Assembly: GCF_918731615.1 (NCBI RefSeq)
Contig: NZ_OU957226.1
Location: 186,001-250,000 of the forward strand
From: Flavobacterium sp. CECT 9288
Lineage (GTDB): Bacteria; Bacteroidota; Bacteroidia; Flavobacteriales; Flavobacteriaceae
DNA length: 64,000 nucleotides
Direction of reading: 5' to 3'
The notes beneath the pieces are model-generated. The model ran no database searches, had not been told where the DNA came from, and saw only the letters and a list, made by a program, of their open reading frames with translations. This document shows positions 54,730 to 62,467 of the stretch, in pieces (the first letter of the stretch is position 1; every line of letters starts with the position of its first letter). The translations under genes were made by a program, and so were the position numbers.

Positions 54730-54766
54730 TTTCTTAAATGAATTATTTTAAAGTAAATTGAAACAA

Positions 54767-54819
54767 AAACTAAATCCTAATTATAAATTCAATTGGTATA
54801 CCTAACTAGGATTTAGTTT
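54767..54819 (-). terminator. 13-bp hairpin between mreB and mreC
   Basis: AAACTAAATCCTA (54767-54779) and TAGGATTTAGTTT (54807-54819) pair perfectly across a 27-base loop. On the minus strand no T tract follows, so partial termination or 3'-end protection of mreB mRNA is likelier than full stop. Confidence 0.5.
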
Positions 54820-54830
54820 AAATGTTTTAA

Positions 54831-55859
54831 TTATTTAATAAGTATACTTTTAAATTTAACTATGTTTTTTAAGGCCATACCAGTACCTCTTACAACGGCT
54901 CTTAAAGGATCTTCAGCTATATAAACCGGTAAATCTGTTTTTTGAGAAATTCTCTTGTCAAGACCTCGTAGCATTGATCCACCACCTGCAAGATAAATAC
55001 CTGTATTGTAGATGTCAGCAGCTAATTCTGGAGGTGTTTGAGACAAAGTTTCCATTACGGCATCCTCAATTCTTTGAATAGATTTGTCTAATGCTTTTGC
55101 AATTTCTCTGTAAGATACTTCTACTTGTTTTGGTTTACCAGTTAATAAATCTCTACCTTGAACAGACATATCCTCTGGTGGAGTTTCAAGATCTTCGATT
55201 GCGGCTCCAATTTGGATTTTTATTTTTTCGGCGGTACTTTCTCCCACAAATAAATTGTGTTGTGTACGCATGTAGTATACAATATCATTTGTAAAAACAT
55301 CACCAGCAATTTTTACAGATTTATCACATACAATTCCACCAAGAGCAATAACAGCAATCTCAGTAGTTCCACCACCTATATCAACAATCATGTTTCCTTT
55401 AGGTTGCATAATATCAATACCAATACCTATTGCGGCTGCCATTGGTTCATGAATCAAGTATACTTCTTTACCATTTACACGCTCACAAGATTCTTTTACA
55501 GCACGCATTTCCACCTCAGTAATTCCAGATGGGATACATACTACCATGCGAAGCGCTGGTGTAAACATTCGTTTCTTTAATGCAGGTATGCTTTTTATAA
55601 ACATACTGATCATTTTTTCTGAAGCATCAAAGTCAGCAATTACACCATCCTTCAAGGGTCTTATTGTCTTAATGTTTTCATGCGTTTTACCTTGCATCAT
55701 ATTGGCCTCTTTACCAACAGCAATGATTTTTCCAGAAATTCTATCGCGTGCTACTATCGAAGGGCTGTCAATTACTACTTTATCATTATGTATGATTAAA
55801 GTGTTTGCGGTACCAAGGTCTATCGCAATATCCTCGGTCATGAAATCAAAAAATCCCAT
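54831..55859 (-). CDS. mreB: Rod-shape-determining actin homologue MreB
   Basis: The 342-residue protein opens MGFFDFMTEDIAIDLGTANTLI (phosphate 1), with EPMAAAIGIGIDI, VDIGGGTTEIAVIALGGIV (phosphate 2) and YLAGGGSMLRGLDKRI (adenosine motif). MreB filaments guide the elongation machinery. It begins the mreBCD-mrdA-rodA order and lies 53 bases after purH. Confidence 0.97.
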   Translation of the reverse strand: MGFFDFMTEDIAIDLGTANTLIIHNDKVVIDSPSIVARDRISGKIIAVGKEANMMQGKTHENIKTIRPLKDGVIADFDASEKMISMFIKSIPALKKRMFTPALRMVVCIPSGITEVEMRAVKESCERVNGKEVYLIHEPMAAAIGIGIDIMQPKGNMIVDIGGGTTEIAVIALGGIVCDKSVKIAGDVFTNDIVYYMRTQHNLFVGESTAEKIKIQIGAAIEDLETPPEDMSVQGRDLLTGKPKQVEVSYREIAKALDKSIQRIEDAVMETLSQTPPELAADIYNTGIYLAGGGSMLRGLDKRISQKTDLPVYIAEDPLRAVVRGTGMALKNIVKFKSILIK

Positions 55860-55898
55860 AAGTTTTTTAAGGGTTAAAAGTTATATAAAAATGCCAGA

Positions 55899-55906
55899 CA
55901 AAGTTA
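55899..55906 (-). promoter_or_regulatory. Candidate -7 element of mreB
   Basis: TAACTTTG on the minus strand matches TAnnTTTG exactly, 39 bases upstream of the mreB ATG. No TTTG is found 19 bases further up, so it may be a weak promoter inside the purH-mreB gap. Confidence 0.4.
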
Positions 55907-55912
55907 AACAAA

Positions 55913-57439
55913 TTAATGTTTAAAATGACGCGTTCCTGTAAATACCATTGCAAGATTATTTTCATTGCAATAATTAATGCTCAATTCATCTTTAATAGAT
56001 CCTCCTGGTTGAATAACGGCTGTGATTCCTGCTTCTTTTGCTAATGCTACACAATCCGGAAACGGAAAAAAAGCATCGCTGGCCATTGATGCACCTTGTA
56101 AATCAAATCCGAAATTTTTAGCTTTTTCAACAGCTTGCATTAAAGCATCAACACGAGAGGTTTGTCCTGTACCTGAAGCAATAAGCGTACCGTTTTTTGC
56201 AAATACAATTGTGTTTGATTTTGTGTTTTTGCAAATTTTAGAAGCAAAAATTAAATCTTTAATTTCTTGCTCAGTAGGCGCTGTATTGGTAACGGTTTTT
56301 AAGTCTTCTTTAGTATCTGTGATGTTGTTTCTTTCTTGAATTAATAACCCATTCAAACACGTACGTACTTGTTTTTGTGGCAAATCTAATTCGTTTTGGA
56401 TTAAAATAATTCGGTTTTTCTTCTCTTGTAATATGGCAAGAGCATCGTCATCATAAGCAGGAGCAATAACTACTTCACAAAACAAAGAATTGATTTCTTG
56501 AGCGGTTGCTAAATCTACTTTAGTATTTGAAATTAAAACACCTCCAAAAGCTGATGTAGGATCGCAAGCTAATGCGGCTAGATACGCGTCATGAATTGTA
56601 GTTCTGCTGGCTAATCCGCAGGCGTTGTTGTGTTTTAAAATAGCAAAAGTTGGGCCATCATTTTTGAATTCATGTATCAAATTTACGGCTGCATCTACAT
56701 CTAGTAAATTGTTATAAGAAAGTTCTTTTCCGTGAACTTTTTTGAACATCGCATCAAAATCACCAAAGAAGAATCCTTTTTGGTGAGGGTTTTCTCCGTA
56801 TCTTAAAACTTGACCATCTGCAATACTTTCTTTGTAAATGGTTTCATCTGTATTGAAATAATTAAAAATAGCTCCGTCATAATGTGAAGATACGTGAAAT
56901 GCTTTGGTAGCAAATAATTTACGATCTTCTAATGTTGTAGCTCCGTTCTGTTTTGTGATAGTTTCTAAAAATGAACTGTATTGCTCCATTGACGAAACAA
57001 TAACGGTATCTTTAAAATTCTTTGCAGCGGCACGAATTAACGATATGCCACCGATGTCAATTTTTTCAATTATATCCGCTTCACTAGCTCCCGAAGCAAC
57101 TGTTTTTTCAAATGGGTATAAGTCAACTATTACTAAATCTATTTGCGGGATGTCAAATTCTTTCATTTGTTGCACATCACTCTCATTATCTTGACGATTT
57201 AGTATTCCGCCAAAAACTTTTGGGTGTAATGTTTTTACTCTTCCTCCTAATATAGATGGATATGAGGTTACATCTTCTACTGGAATTACTGGGATTCCAA
57301 GATTTTTTATAAAATCTTCTGTTCCACCAGTAGAATAAATTGTAACATTTTGACTGTTTAGTTGTCTAACGATTGGCTCTAATCCTTCTTTTGAAAATAC
57401 AGAGATTAATGCTGATTGAATTGTTTTTGTTGTGCTCAT
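55913..57439 (-). CDS. purH: Bifunctional AICAR transformylase/IMP cyclohydrolase
   Basis: The 508-residue protein has an N-terminal cyclohydrolase (MGS) domain (ALISVFSKEGLEPIVRQL; GGRVKTLHPKVFGGIL; IDIGGISLIRAAAKNF) and a C-terminal AICAR transformylase domain (LRYGENPHQKG; LKHNNACGLA; FPFPDCVALAKEAGITAVIQPGGSIKD). It carries the last two steps of IMP synthesis. Length is standard. Confidence 0.97.
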   Translation of the reverse strand: MSTTKTIQSALISVFSKEGLEPIVRQLNSQNVTIYSTGGTEDFIKNLGIPVIPVEDVTSYPSILGGRVKTLHPKVFGGILNRQDNESDVQQMKEFDIPQIDLVIVDLYPFEKTVASGASEADIIEKIDIGGISLIRAAAKNFKDTVIVSSMEQYSSFLETITKQNGATTLEDRKLFATKAFHVSSHYDGAIFNYFNTDETIYKESIADGQVLRYGENPHQKGFFFGDFDAMFKKVHGKELSYNNLLDVDAAVNLIHEFKNDGPTFAILKHNNACGLASRTTIHDAYLAALACDPTSAFGGVLISNTKVDLATAQEINSLFCEVVIAPAYDDDALAILQEKKNRIILIQNELDLPQKQVRTCLNGLLIQERNNITDTKEDLKTVTNTAPTEQEIKDLIFASKICKNTKSNTIVFAKNGTLIASGTGQTSRVDALMQAVEKAKNFGFDLQGASMASDAFFPFPDCVALAKEAGITAVIQPGGSIKDELSINYCNENNLAMVFTGTRHFKH

Positions 57440-57462
57440 TATGTAGTTATAGTTATGAGCTG

Positions 57463-57470
57463 CAAAAATA
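57463..57470 (-). promoter_or_regulatory. Candidate -7 element of purH
   Basis: TATTTTTG on the minus strand matches TAnnTTTG, 23 bases upstream of the purH ATG. The -33 region is not convincing. Confidence 0.4.
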
Positions 57471-57635
57471 GTTTTTTAATGTTAAAATTAAGCCATTTGA
57501 AAATGAGATAATTTTAATTTGTAAATCTCTTATTTAGAGTTTCTATTAAAATGAAAGGATTCATATAACCTTTCTTATCTTTATTAGGTTTTTGAATATT
57601 ATTTATAGATTTTTACTTAACACAATACACATTAT

Positions 57636-58886
57636 ATGTTAGTTTACCTTAGATTGTTACGAGAAAGTTTTGGATTTGCTATGAGTGCCTTGCGCAACAA
57701 TAAATTAAGAACCTTACTTTCGTTATTGGGAGTTACGATCGGAATTTTTTCAATTATTGCAATTCTAGCTGCAGTAGATTCTTTAGACAAAAAAATAAAG
57801 AAAGATTTAAGTAGTTTAGATAAAAATACGATTTATTTGATGCGCTTTTCTTTTGGTCCTTCTGAAATCCCACAATGGAAACGAGAGCAATTTCCTGATG
57901 TGAAATACGATGAGTACGAATATTTGAAAGGCTCTATGAATGATGTTGATGAAATGGCATTTCAATTTTTTGTAAATCGAGAAAGTTTAAAATACGAATC
58001 AGAGTCTGTAAGTGATGTGAATATTGTTCCTGTTTCTCATGAGTTTATTGACATTCAGGGTCTCGAATTTGATAAAGGTAGGTTTTACAATGAATCCGAA
58101 TCTAATTCTGGTGCTCCTGTAATTGTTTTAGGATATGATATTGCCCAAAGCCTTTTTGGCGAAAGCGAACCTATTGGTAAAAACCTGCGTTTGTACGGAC
58201 AACGTTTTAGTGTTATTGGTACTTTAAAAAAGCAAGGTGAAGGAATGTTTGGCGATAGTAATGACACATCTGTTTTTATTCCAGTTAATTTTTTAAGACG
58301 AATGTATGGGGATAACAATAGCGCTATGACGCCTGTTATCCTTGTTAAGCCAGAAAAAGGAGTTGACATGGAAGCGTTTAAGGCTGAGTTAACTCAGAAA
58401 TTACGAAACATTAGAGGAATGAAAGTAGATGAAATAGATAACTTTTTTGTCAATGTGCTTTCCGGATTTACAGATTTATTAGACGGAATCATTGGTGCAA
58501 TGCGTGGTGGTGGAATATTGATTAGTGTTTTTTCGTTTTTAGTGGGTGGTTTTGGTGTAGCCAATATTATGTTTGTCTCTGTAAAAGAGCGTACTAATTT
58601 AATTGGGATTCAAAAATCATTAGGGGCCAAAAACAGATTTATACTGTTCCAATTTTTATTTGAAGCTATTATTCTATGCGTAATAGGAGGAACTATCGGT
58701 TTGATAATTGTTTGGTTGCTTTCTATATTGCTTACTAATGTTTTAGAGTTTGAGTTTGTTTTAAGTTTTTGGAACATCTTAATAGGTTCTGGATTATCCA
58801 TTATTGTTGGGGTAATTTCGGGAATTTTACCAGCAATTTCGGCTTCAAAATTAGATCCTGTTGAGGCTATTCGAACAGGTATGTAA
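57636..58886 (+). CDS. MacB/FtsX-type ABC transporter permease
   Basis: The 416-residue protein has one N-terminal helix (LRTLLSLLGVTIGIFSIIAILAAVDSL), a periplasmic core domain (about 50-250, including PVIVLGYDIAQSLFG and FSVIGTLKKQGEGMFG) and three C-terminal helices (about 285-410) with the FtsX pattern KERTNLIGIQKSLGAKNRFILFQFLFEAI. This is a type VII ABC permease that, with a LolD/MacB-like ATPase, would move a substrate or lipoprotein in the envelope. No ATPase is encoded nearby. The terminator it once shared with accD is now separated from it by an IS element. Confidence 0.9.
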   Translation: MLVYLRLLRESFGFAMSALRNNKLRTLLSLLGVTIGIFSIIAILAAVDSLDKKIKKDLSSLDKNTIYLMRFSFGPSEIPQWKREQFPDVKYDEYEYLKGSMNDVDEMAFQFFVNRESLKYESESVSDVNIVPVSHEFIDIQGLEFDKGRFYNESESNSGAPVIVLGYDIAQSLFGESEPIGKNLRLYGQRFSVIGTLKKQGEGMFGDSNDTSVFIPVNFLRRMYGDNNSAMTPVILVKPEKGVDMEAFKAELTQKLRNIRGMKVDEIDNFFVNVLSGFTDLLDGIIGAMRGGGILISVFSFLVGGFGVANIMFVSVKERTNLIGIQKSLGAKNRFILFQFLFEAIILCVIGGTIGLIIVWLLSILLTNVLEFEFVLSFWNILIGSGLSIIVGVISGILPAISASKLDPVEAIRTGM

Positions 58887-58916
58887 AAGGTTCTTTCTAA
58901 TTTTTATAGGTTTAAT

Positions 58917-58919
58917 AGT
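58917..58919. repeat. IS target duplication, left copy (AGT)
   Basis: The three bases before the left inverted repeat, AGT, match the three after the right one at 60306-60308, as expected for IS3-family insertion. Confidence 0.85.
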
Positions 58920-58944
58920 TGTCTAGTCCTGAAAAAGTGATACA
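58920..58944. repeat. IS left inverted repeat
   Basis: The end reads TGTCTAGTCCTGAAA onward and pairs with the right end with 4 mismatches in 25. Confidence 0.9.
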
Positions 58945-58971
58945 GGATTAATAAAAAATAAAAGTACAATT

Positions 58972-59823
58972 TTAGACAGTAGCAAGCTCTGGTTTGCTAC
59001 TGTTTTTTGTTTTATAGGTTCTCATTTTAATTTTGTTTTGGTGATGCATCTGATTTGGAGTAAGCATGTAATTAGAATAATGAGGTCTGATTTCATTATA
59101 GATATCAATAGCTTCTTTTACAATTTTTTGCATGATTTCTGCTTTTTGATTGTATTTGTCAATCCTAAATTCCTGTTTTAAAATACCATTGATCCTTTCT
59201 GCCACTGCATTTTCATAAGGGTCAGAGTTTTGTGTCATACTGCATAGAATTTTATTTTTATTAAGTTGCATTTGGTAGTCATTAGCACAATATTGAATCC
59301 CTCTGTCTGAATGATGTATCAATGGTAAGTTTTTGTTGTTTCTGTGTTTAAGAGCCATTTTAAAAGCCTTCAAACTGCTTTCTGTGTTCATGTTATCGGC
59401 AACATAATATCCCATAATCTTTTTAGAATAAGCATCTGTGACTAAGCTTAAATAGCAAGGATTATCTCTTTTTCCTATATAGGTTATATCAGAGACCCAA
59501 ACTTGCTCTGGTCTGTTAATTTCTAAATCTAGAATTCGATTTTGATGTTTATTAAATCGATGATGTGAGTTAGTCGTTACATGATAACTTCGTTTAGGAT
59601 GTATCAATAAATGATTGGCTCTGAGTATATCAAAGAACTTATCTCTTCCAATTTTCATTAATTGAAGTTTATCAAACAAAAGATAATATAGTTTTCGAGT
59701 ACCTATTCTAGGCATTGTCTTCCTGATATTATTCACCATCAAAATCACTTCTTTGGCTTTGTTTTGTTTGGATGCTATTCTTCTAGTCTTTCGATAATAA
59801 ACCTGTCTGTCTATCCCGAACAA
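58972..59823 (-). CDS. IS3-family transposase OrfB (DDE integrase)
   Basis: The 283-residue reading starts at the ATG at 59823, but in the element it should be made as an OrfA-OrfB fusion: the -1 frame is open upstream from the A6 tract, adding a short stretch (VAFTCYLFGIDRQVYYRK) typical of OrfB starts. The integrase core has the catalytic triad: Asp in VWVSDITYI, Asp in HHSDRGIQY and Glu in ENAVAERINGILKQEF. The HTH_21-like N-terminal part (NIRKTMPRIGTRKLYYLL) is also present. No stop or deletion is seen, so the enzyme is likely functional. Confidence 0.95.
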   Translation of the reverse strand: MFGIDRQVYYRKTRRIASKQNKAKEVILMVNNIRKTMPRIGTRKLYYLLFDKLQLMKIGRDKFFDILRANHLLIHPKRSYHVTTNSHHRFNKHQNRILDLEINRPEQVWVSDITYIGKRDNPCYLSLVTDAYSKKIMGYYVADNMNTESSLKAFKMALKHRNNKNLPLIHHSDRGIQYCANDYQMQLNKNKILCSMTQNSDPYENAVAERINGILKQEFRIDKYNQKAEIMQKIVKEAIDIYNEIRPHYSNYMLTPNQMHHQNKIKMRTYKTKNSSKPELATV

Positions 59824-59837
59824 ATAACAGGTAAACG

Positions 59838-60266
59838 CTACTGTTTTTTGTTCTTTTGCTCTAAAGCGGGCGATTGTTCGGGTGCAGAGTTTTTTCGGAT
59901 ATCTATATGATATTCTTTCTCAGCTAAATCAATCATCATGTCAAACAAGATTGCTTTTTTATCTGCAACGTAAGCTTGTCGTTCTAAAAGAGCCTTTTGT
60001 TTTTCTAATAGCTTGACTTGGACTTCAAGTTCCATAATTTTTTGTTCGGGTGACTTTGCCATATTCAAAGGGGGTTGGTTTTCCCAATCAAAGTTACCAA
60101 ATTTTCGTAACCAGCCCAGAACTGTAGCATGGCTTTGAATGCCATATTGTTTTCTAATTTGGGTAATTGATGAACTACCTTGCTCAACTTCTCTAACGAT
60201 TTGAAGTTTTAAGGACATGCTGTAATCTCGCTGGGTGCGCTTTACATAATTCGTGTATTCTTCCAT
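59838..60266 (-). CDS. IS3-family transposase OrfA (HTH)
   Basis: The 142-residue protein has a helix-turn-helix (SMSLKLQIVREVEQGSSSITQIRKQYGIQSHATVLGWLRKFG, about 16-57) and a leucine-zipper-like coiled coil (about 70-105, MELEVQVKLLEKQKALLERQ). It binds the IS ends, and its last codons carry an A6 tract (about 59844-59849, read AAAAAAC on the minus strand) where a -1 slip would join it to OrfB. Confidence 0.93.
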   Translation of the reverse strand: MEEYTNYVKRTQRDYSMSLKLQIVREVEQGSSSITQIRKQYGIQSHATVLGWLRKFGNFDWENQPPLNMAKSPEQKIMELEVQVKLLEKQKALLERQAYVADKKAILFDMMIDLAEKEYHIDIRKNSAPEQSPALEQKNKKQ

Positions 60267-60280
60267 AACGATTGTTTTTG

Positions 60281-60305
60281 TGTATCGCTATTTCAGGACG
60301 GGACA
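60281..60305. repeat. IS right inverted repeat
   Basis: On the minus strand it reads TGTCCCGTCCTGAAA onward, the partner of the left end. Confidence 0.9.
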
Positions 60306-60308
60306 AGT
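60306..60308. repeat. IS target duplication, right copy (AGT)
   Basis: Matches the AGT at 58917-58919. Confidence 0.85.
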
Positions 60309-60311
60309 TAT

Positions 60312-60353
60312 AAAAAAAAAGCAGCTTCTCAATTAAGAGAAGCTGCTTTTTTT
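60312..60353. terminator. Terminator shared by accD and the interrupted permease unit
   Basis: A 10-bp perfect stem GCAGCTTCTC / GAGAAGCTGC with a 6-base loop is flanked by A-runs and T-runs on both sides, so it works in both directions. It lies 57 bases past the accD stop codon. Before the IS it lay about 35 bases past the permease stop codon. Confidence 0.85.
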
Positions 60354-60409
60354 ATTTTAATGAATCAAAAAGTATTGAATAATATTCAGCCTATACTTTG
60401 GATTTCAAA

Positions 60410-61264
60410 TTATCGTACAGGATTGTTTTGAATCAAATCTATATACAAGTTAATCTTATCTTTCAATTCTTTTCTTGGAGTGATAAAATCTAAGAAACCG
60501 TGCTCAAGAAGAAATTCAGCAGTTTGAAAACCTTCTGGTAAATCTTTTCCAGTGGTGTCTCTTACAACTCTAGGACCAGCAAAACCTATCAATGCGCCCG
60601 GCTCAGCAATGTTAATGTCACCTAGCATAGCGTAGGAAGCGGTAGTTCCACCCGTTGTTGGATCTGTACAAAGTGAGATATAAGGTAATTTAGCTTCGGC
60701 AAGTTGTGCTAATTTTACAGATGTTTTTGCTAATTGCATTAAAGAGTAAGCAGCTTCCATCATTCTGGCTCCACCAGATTTTGAAATCATTAAAAACGGC
60801 ATTTTGTTTTTGATTGCGTGATCTATTCCTCTCGCAATTTTTTCACCTACAACAGCTCCCATAGATCCGCCAATAAAAGCAAAATCCATACAGCAAATTA
60901 CTAAATCTTTACCTTTTGATTTCCCAACACCTGTGCGTACGGCATCTTTAAGTTTGGTTTTATCCATGACATCTTTCAATCGATCGGCATACTTTTTTGT
61001 ATCCACAAAATGAAGAGGGTCTTTTGAAGTCATGTTTTTGTCTAACTCAACAAATTCATTGTTGTCAAACAAAATTTGAAAATACTCAGCGCTACCTATT
61101 CTTACGTGAAAACCATCTTCTGGACTTACAAATAAGTTGCGAGCAAGTTCATCTGCATCAATAATTTTTCCTGTAGGAGATTTGTACCAAAGCCCTTTTG
61201 GGATATCCATTTTGTCTTCAGTAGCTGTTGTAATCCCTTTTTCTTTTCTTTTAAACCAAGCCAT
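60410..61264 (-). CDS. accD: Acetyl-CoA carboxylase carboxyltransferase beta subunit
   Basis: The 284-residue protein has the carboxyltransferase core ([93 protein letters not shown]). With AccA it transfers CO2 from biotin to acetyl-CoA, the first step of fatty-acid synthesis. The N-terminal zinc ribbon known from E. coli is altered: where four Cys would be, the sequence has YKSPTGK and FVSPEDG. It follows fbaA by 74 bases. Confidence 0.95.
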   Translation of the reverse strand: MAWFKRKEKGITTATEDKMDIPKGLWYKSPTGKIIDADELARNLFVSPEDGFHVRIGSAEYFQILFDNNEFVELDKNMTSKDPLHFVDTKKYADRLKDVMDKTKLKDAVRTGVGKSKGKDLVICCMDFAFIGGSMGAVVGEKIARGIDHAIKNKMPFLMISKSGGARMMEAAYSLMQLAKTSVKLAQLAEAKLPYISLCTDPTTGGTTASYAMLGDINIAEPGALIGFAGPRVVRDTTGKDLPEGFQTAEFLLEHGFLDFITPRKELKDKINLYIDLIQNNPVR

Positions 61265-61280
61265 ATTTATTGTTTTTGTT

Positions 61281-61335
61281 GTTTCAGGTTTAAAGTTTAA
61301 AGTTTTGAAACCTTAAACCTGAAACTTTAAACTTT
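61281..61335. repeat. Overlapping inverted repeats between fbaA and accD
   Basis: Two mutually exclusive perfect pairings share this stretch. GTTTCAGGTTTAA (61281-61293) pairs with TTAAACCTGAAAC (61313-61325). AAAGTTTAAAGTTT (61292-61305) pairs with AAACTTTAAACTTT (61322-61335). Built from repeats of GTTTAAAG-like units. It could end the fbaA transcript, regulate read-through into accD, or be a dispersed intergenic repeat. Confidence 0.65.
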
Positions 61336-61338
61336 TTA

Positions 61339-62406
61339 TTATAATGTATTCACGTTGTTCAAGTCAGCAAATGCTTGCTCCAATCTTGTATTGAAAGTGA
61401 TTTCGCTTTCACGCAACCATTTTCTTGGATCGTAATGTTTTTTATTTGGAGCGTCAGCGCCTTCTGGATTACCAATTTGTGTTTTTAGATAATCAATATT
61501 TTTAATCATATAATCACGAATACCCTCTGTAAATGCAAATTGCAAATCAGTGTCAATATTCATTTTGATAACACCATAGCTAATTCCCTCTCTGATTTCT
61601 TCAAGTGTAGATCCTGACCCACCGTGGAAAACAAAATCAACTGGGTTGTGCCCAGTGTTGAATTTATTTTGAACAAAATCTTGAGAATTCTTTAAGATTT
61701 TTGGAGTTAATTTTACATTTCCTGGTTTGTATACTCCGTGTACATTTCCAAAAGCGGCTGCAATTGTAAAACGAGGACTTATTTTAGAAAGTTCCTCATA
61801 AGCATAAGCAACTTCTTCAGGTTGTGTGTATAATTTTGAACTATCTACATCAGAGTTGTCTACACCATCTTCTTCACCACCTGTAATACCTAGTTCAATT
61901 TCAAGAGTCATCCCCATTTTGCTCATACGCTCTAAATAGCCTTTGCAAATTTCGATGTTCTCTTCAATTGGCTCCTCAGATAAATCAATCATATGTGATG
62001 AATATAGCGGTTTTCCAGTCTTTGCAAAATGTGCTTCGGATGCGTCTAATAATCCATCAATCCAAGGCAATAATTTCTTTGCACAATGATCTGTGTGTAA
62101 AATTACCGTTGCACCATAGGCTTCTGCTAGTGTATGAATGTGCAAAGCACCAGCAATTCCACCAGCAATTGCTGCTTTTTCTCCTGCATTAGATAATCCT
62201 TTACCAGCATTAAACTGTGCTCCACCATTAGAAAACTGAATGATTACGGGAGCATTTAATTTAGCGGCTGTTTCAAGAACGCTGTTAATTGTATTTGAGC
62301 CAGTTACATTTACTGCAGGCAATGCAAATCCTTTTTCTTTAGCATAATTAAAGATTTCTTGAACCTGATCTCCTGTTGCTACTCCTGGTTTTATGTTGTG
62401 TGCCAT
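61339..62406 (-). CDS. fbaA: Fructose-bisphosphate aldolase class II
   Basis: The 355-residue protein has zinc-site motifs: HTDHCAKKLLPWIDGLL, THE-like SSHMIDLSEE, ELGITGGEEDGVDNS, and HGVYKPGNVKL and FHGGSGSTLEEIREGI. It splits fructose-1,6-bisphosphate in glycolysis and runs in reverse for gluconeogenesis. Length agrees with E. coli-type class IIA enzymes. Confidence 0.96.
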   Translation of the reverse strand: MAHNIKPGVATGDQVQEIFNYAKEKGFALPAVNVTGSNTINSVLETAAKLNAPVIIQFSNGGAQFNAGKGLSNAGEKAAIAGGIAGALHIHTLAEAYGATVILHTDHCAKKLLPWIDGLLDASEAHFAKTGKPLYSSHMIDLSEEPIEENIEICKGYLERMSKMGMTLEIELGITGGEEDGVDNSDVDSSKLYTQPEEVAYAYEELSKISPRFTIAAAFGNVHGVYKPGNVKLTPKILKNSQDFVQNKFNTGHNPVDFVFHGGSGSTLEEIREGISYGVIKMNIDTDLQFAFTEGIRDYMIKNIDYLKTQIGNPEGADAPNKKHYDPRKWLRESEITFNTRLEQAFADLNNVNTL

Positions 62407-62445
62407 AGTGTTAATTTTTAGTAATTTTTTTAGTTTTTAGTTCTG

Positions 62446-62453
62446 CAAAAATA
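62446..62453 (-). promoter_or_regulatory. Candidate -7 element of fbaA
   Basis: TATTTTTG on the minus strand matches TAnnTTTG, 39 bases upstream of the fbaA ATG. No clear -33 partner. Confidence 0.4.
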
Positions 62454-62467
62454 GGAATTAAATAGTA

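Larger units (their letters stand above)
58920..60305 (-). mobile_element. Complete IS3-family insertion sequence, 1386 bp
   Basis: The ends are 25-bp imperfect inverted repeats with 21 of 25 matches, both starting TGTC (58920-58944 and 60281-60305), flanked by a 3-bp AGT duplication. Inside are orfA (HTH) and orfB (DDE integrase) in different frames, read on the minus strand, with an A6 tract for -1 frameshifting at the junction. All parts look intact, so the element may be active. It sits between the permease gene and a shared terminator and breaks no reading frame. Confidence 0.95.
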
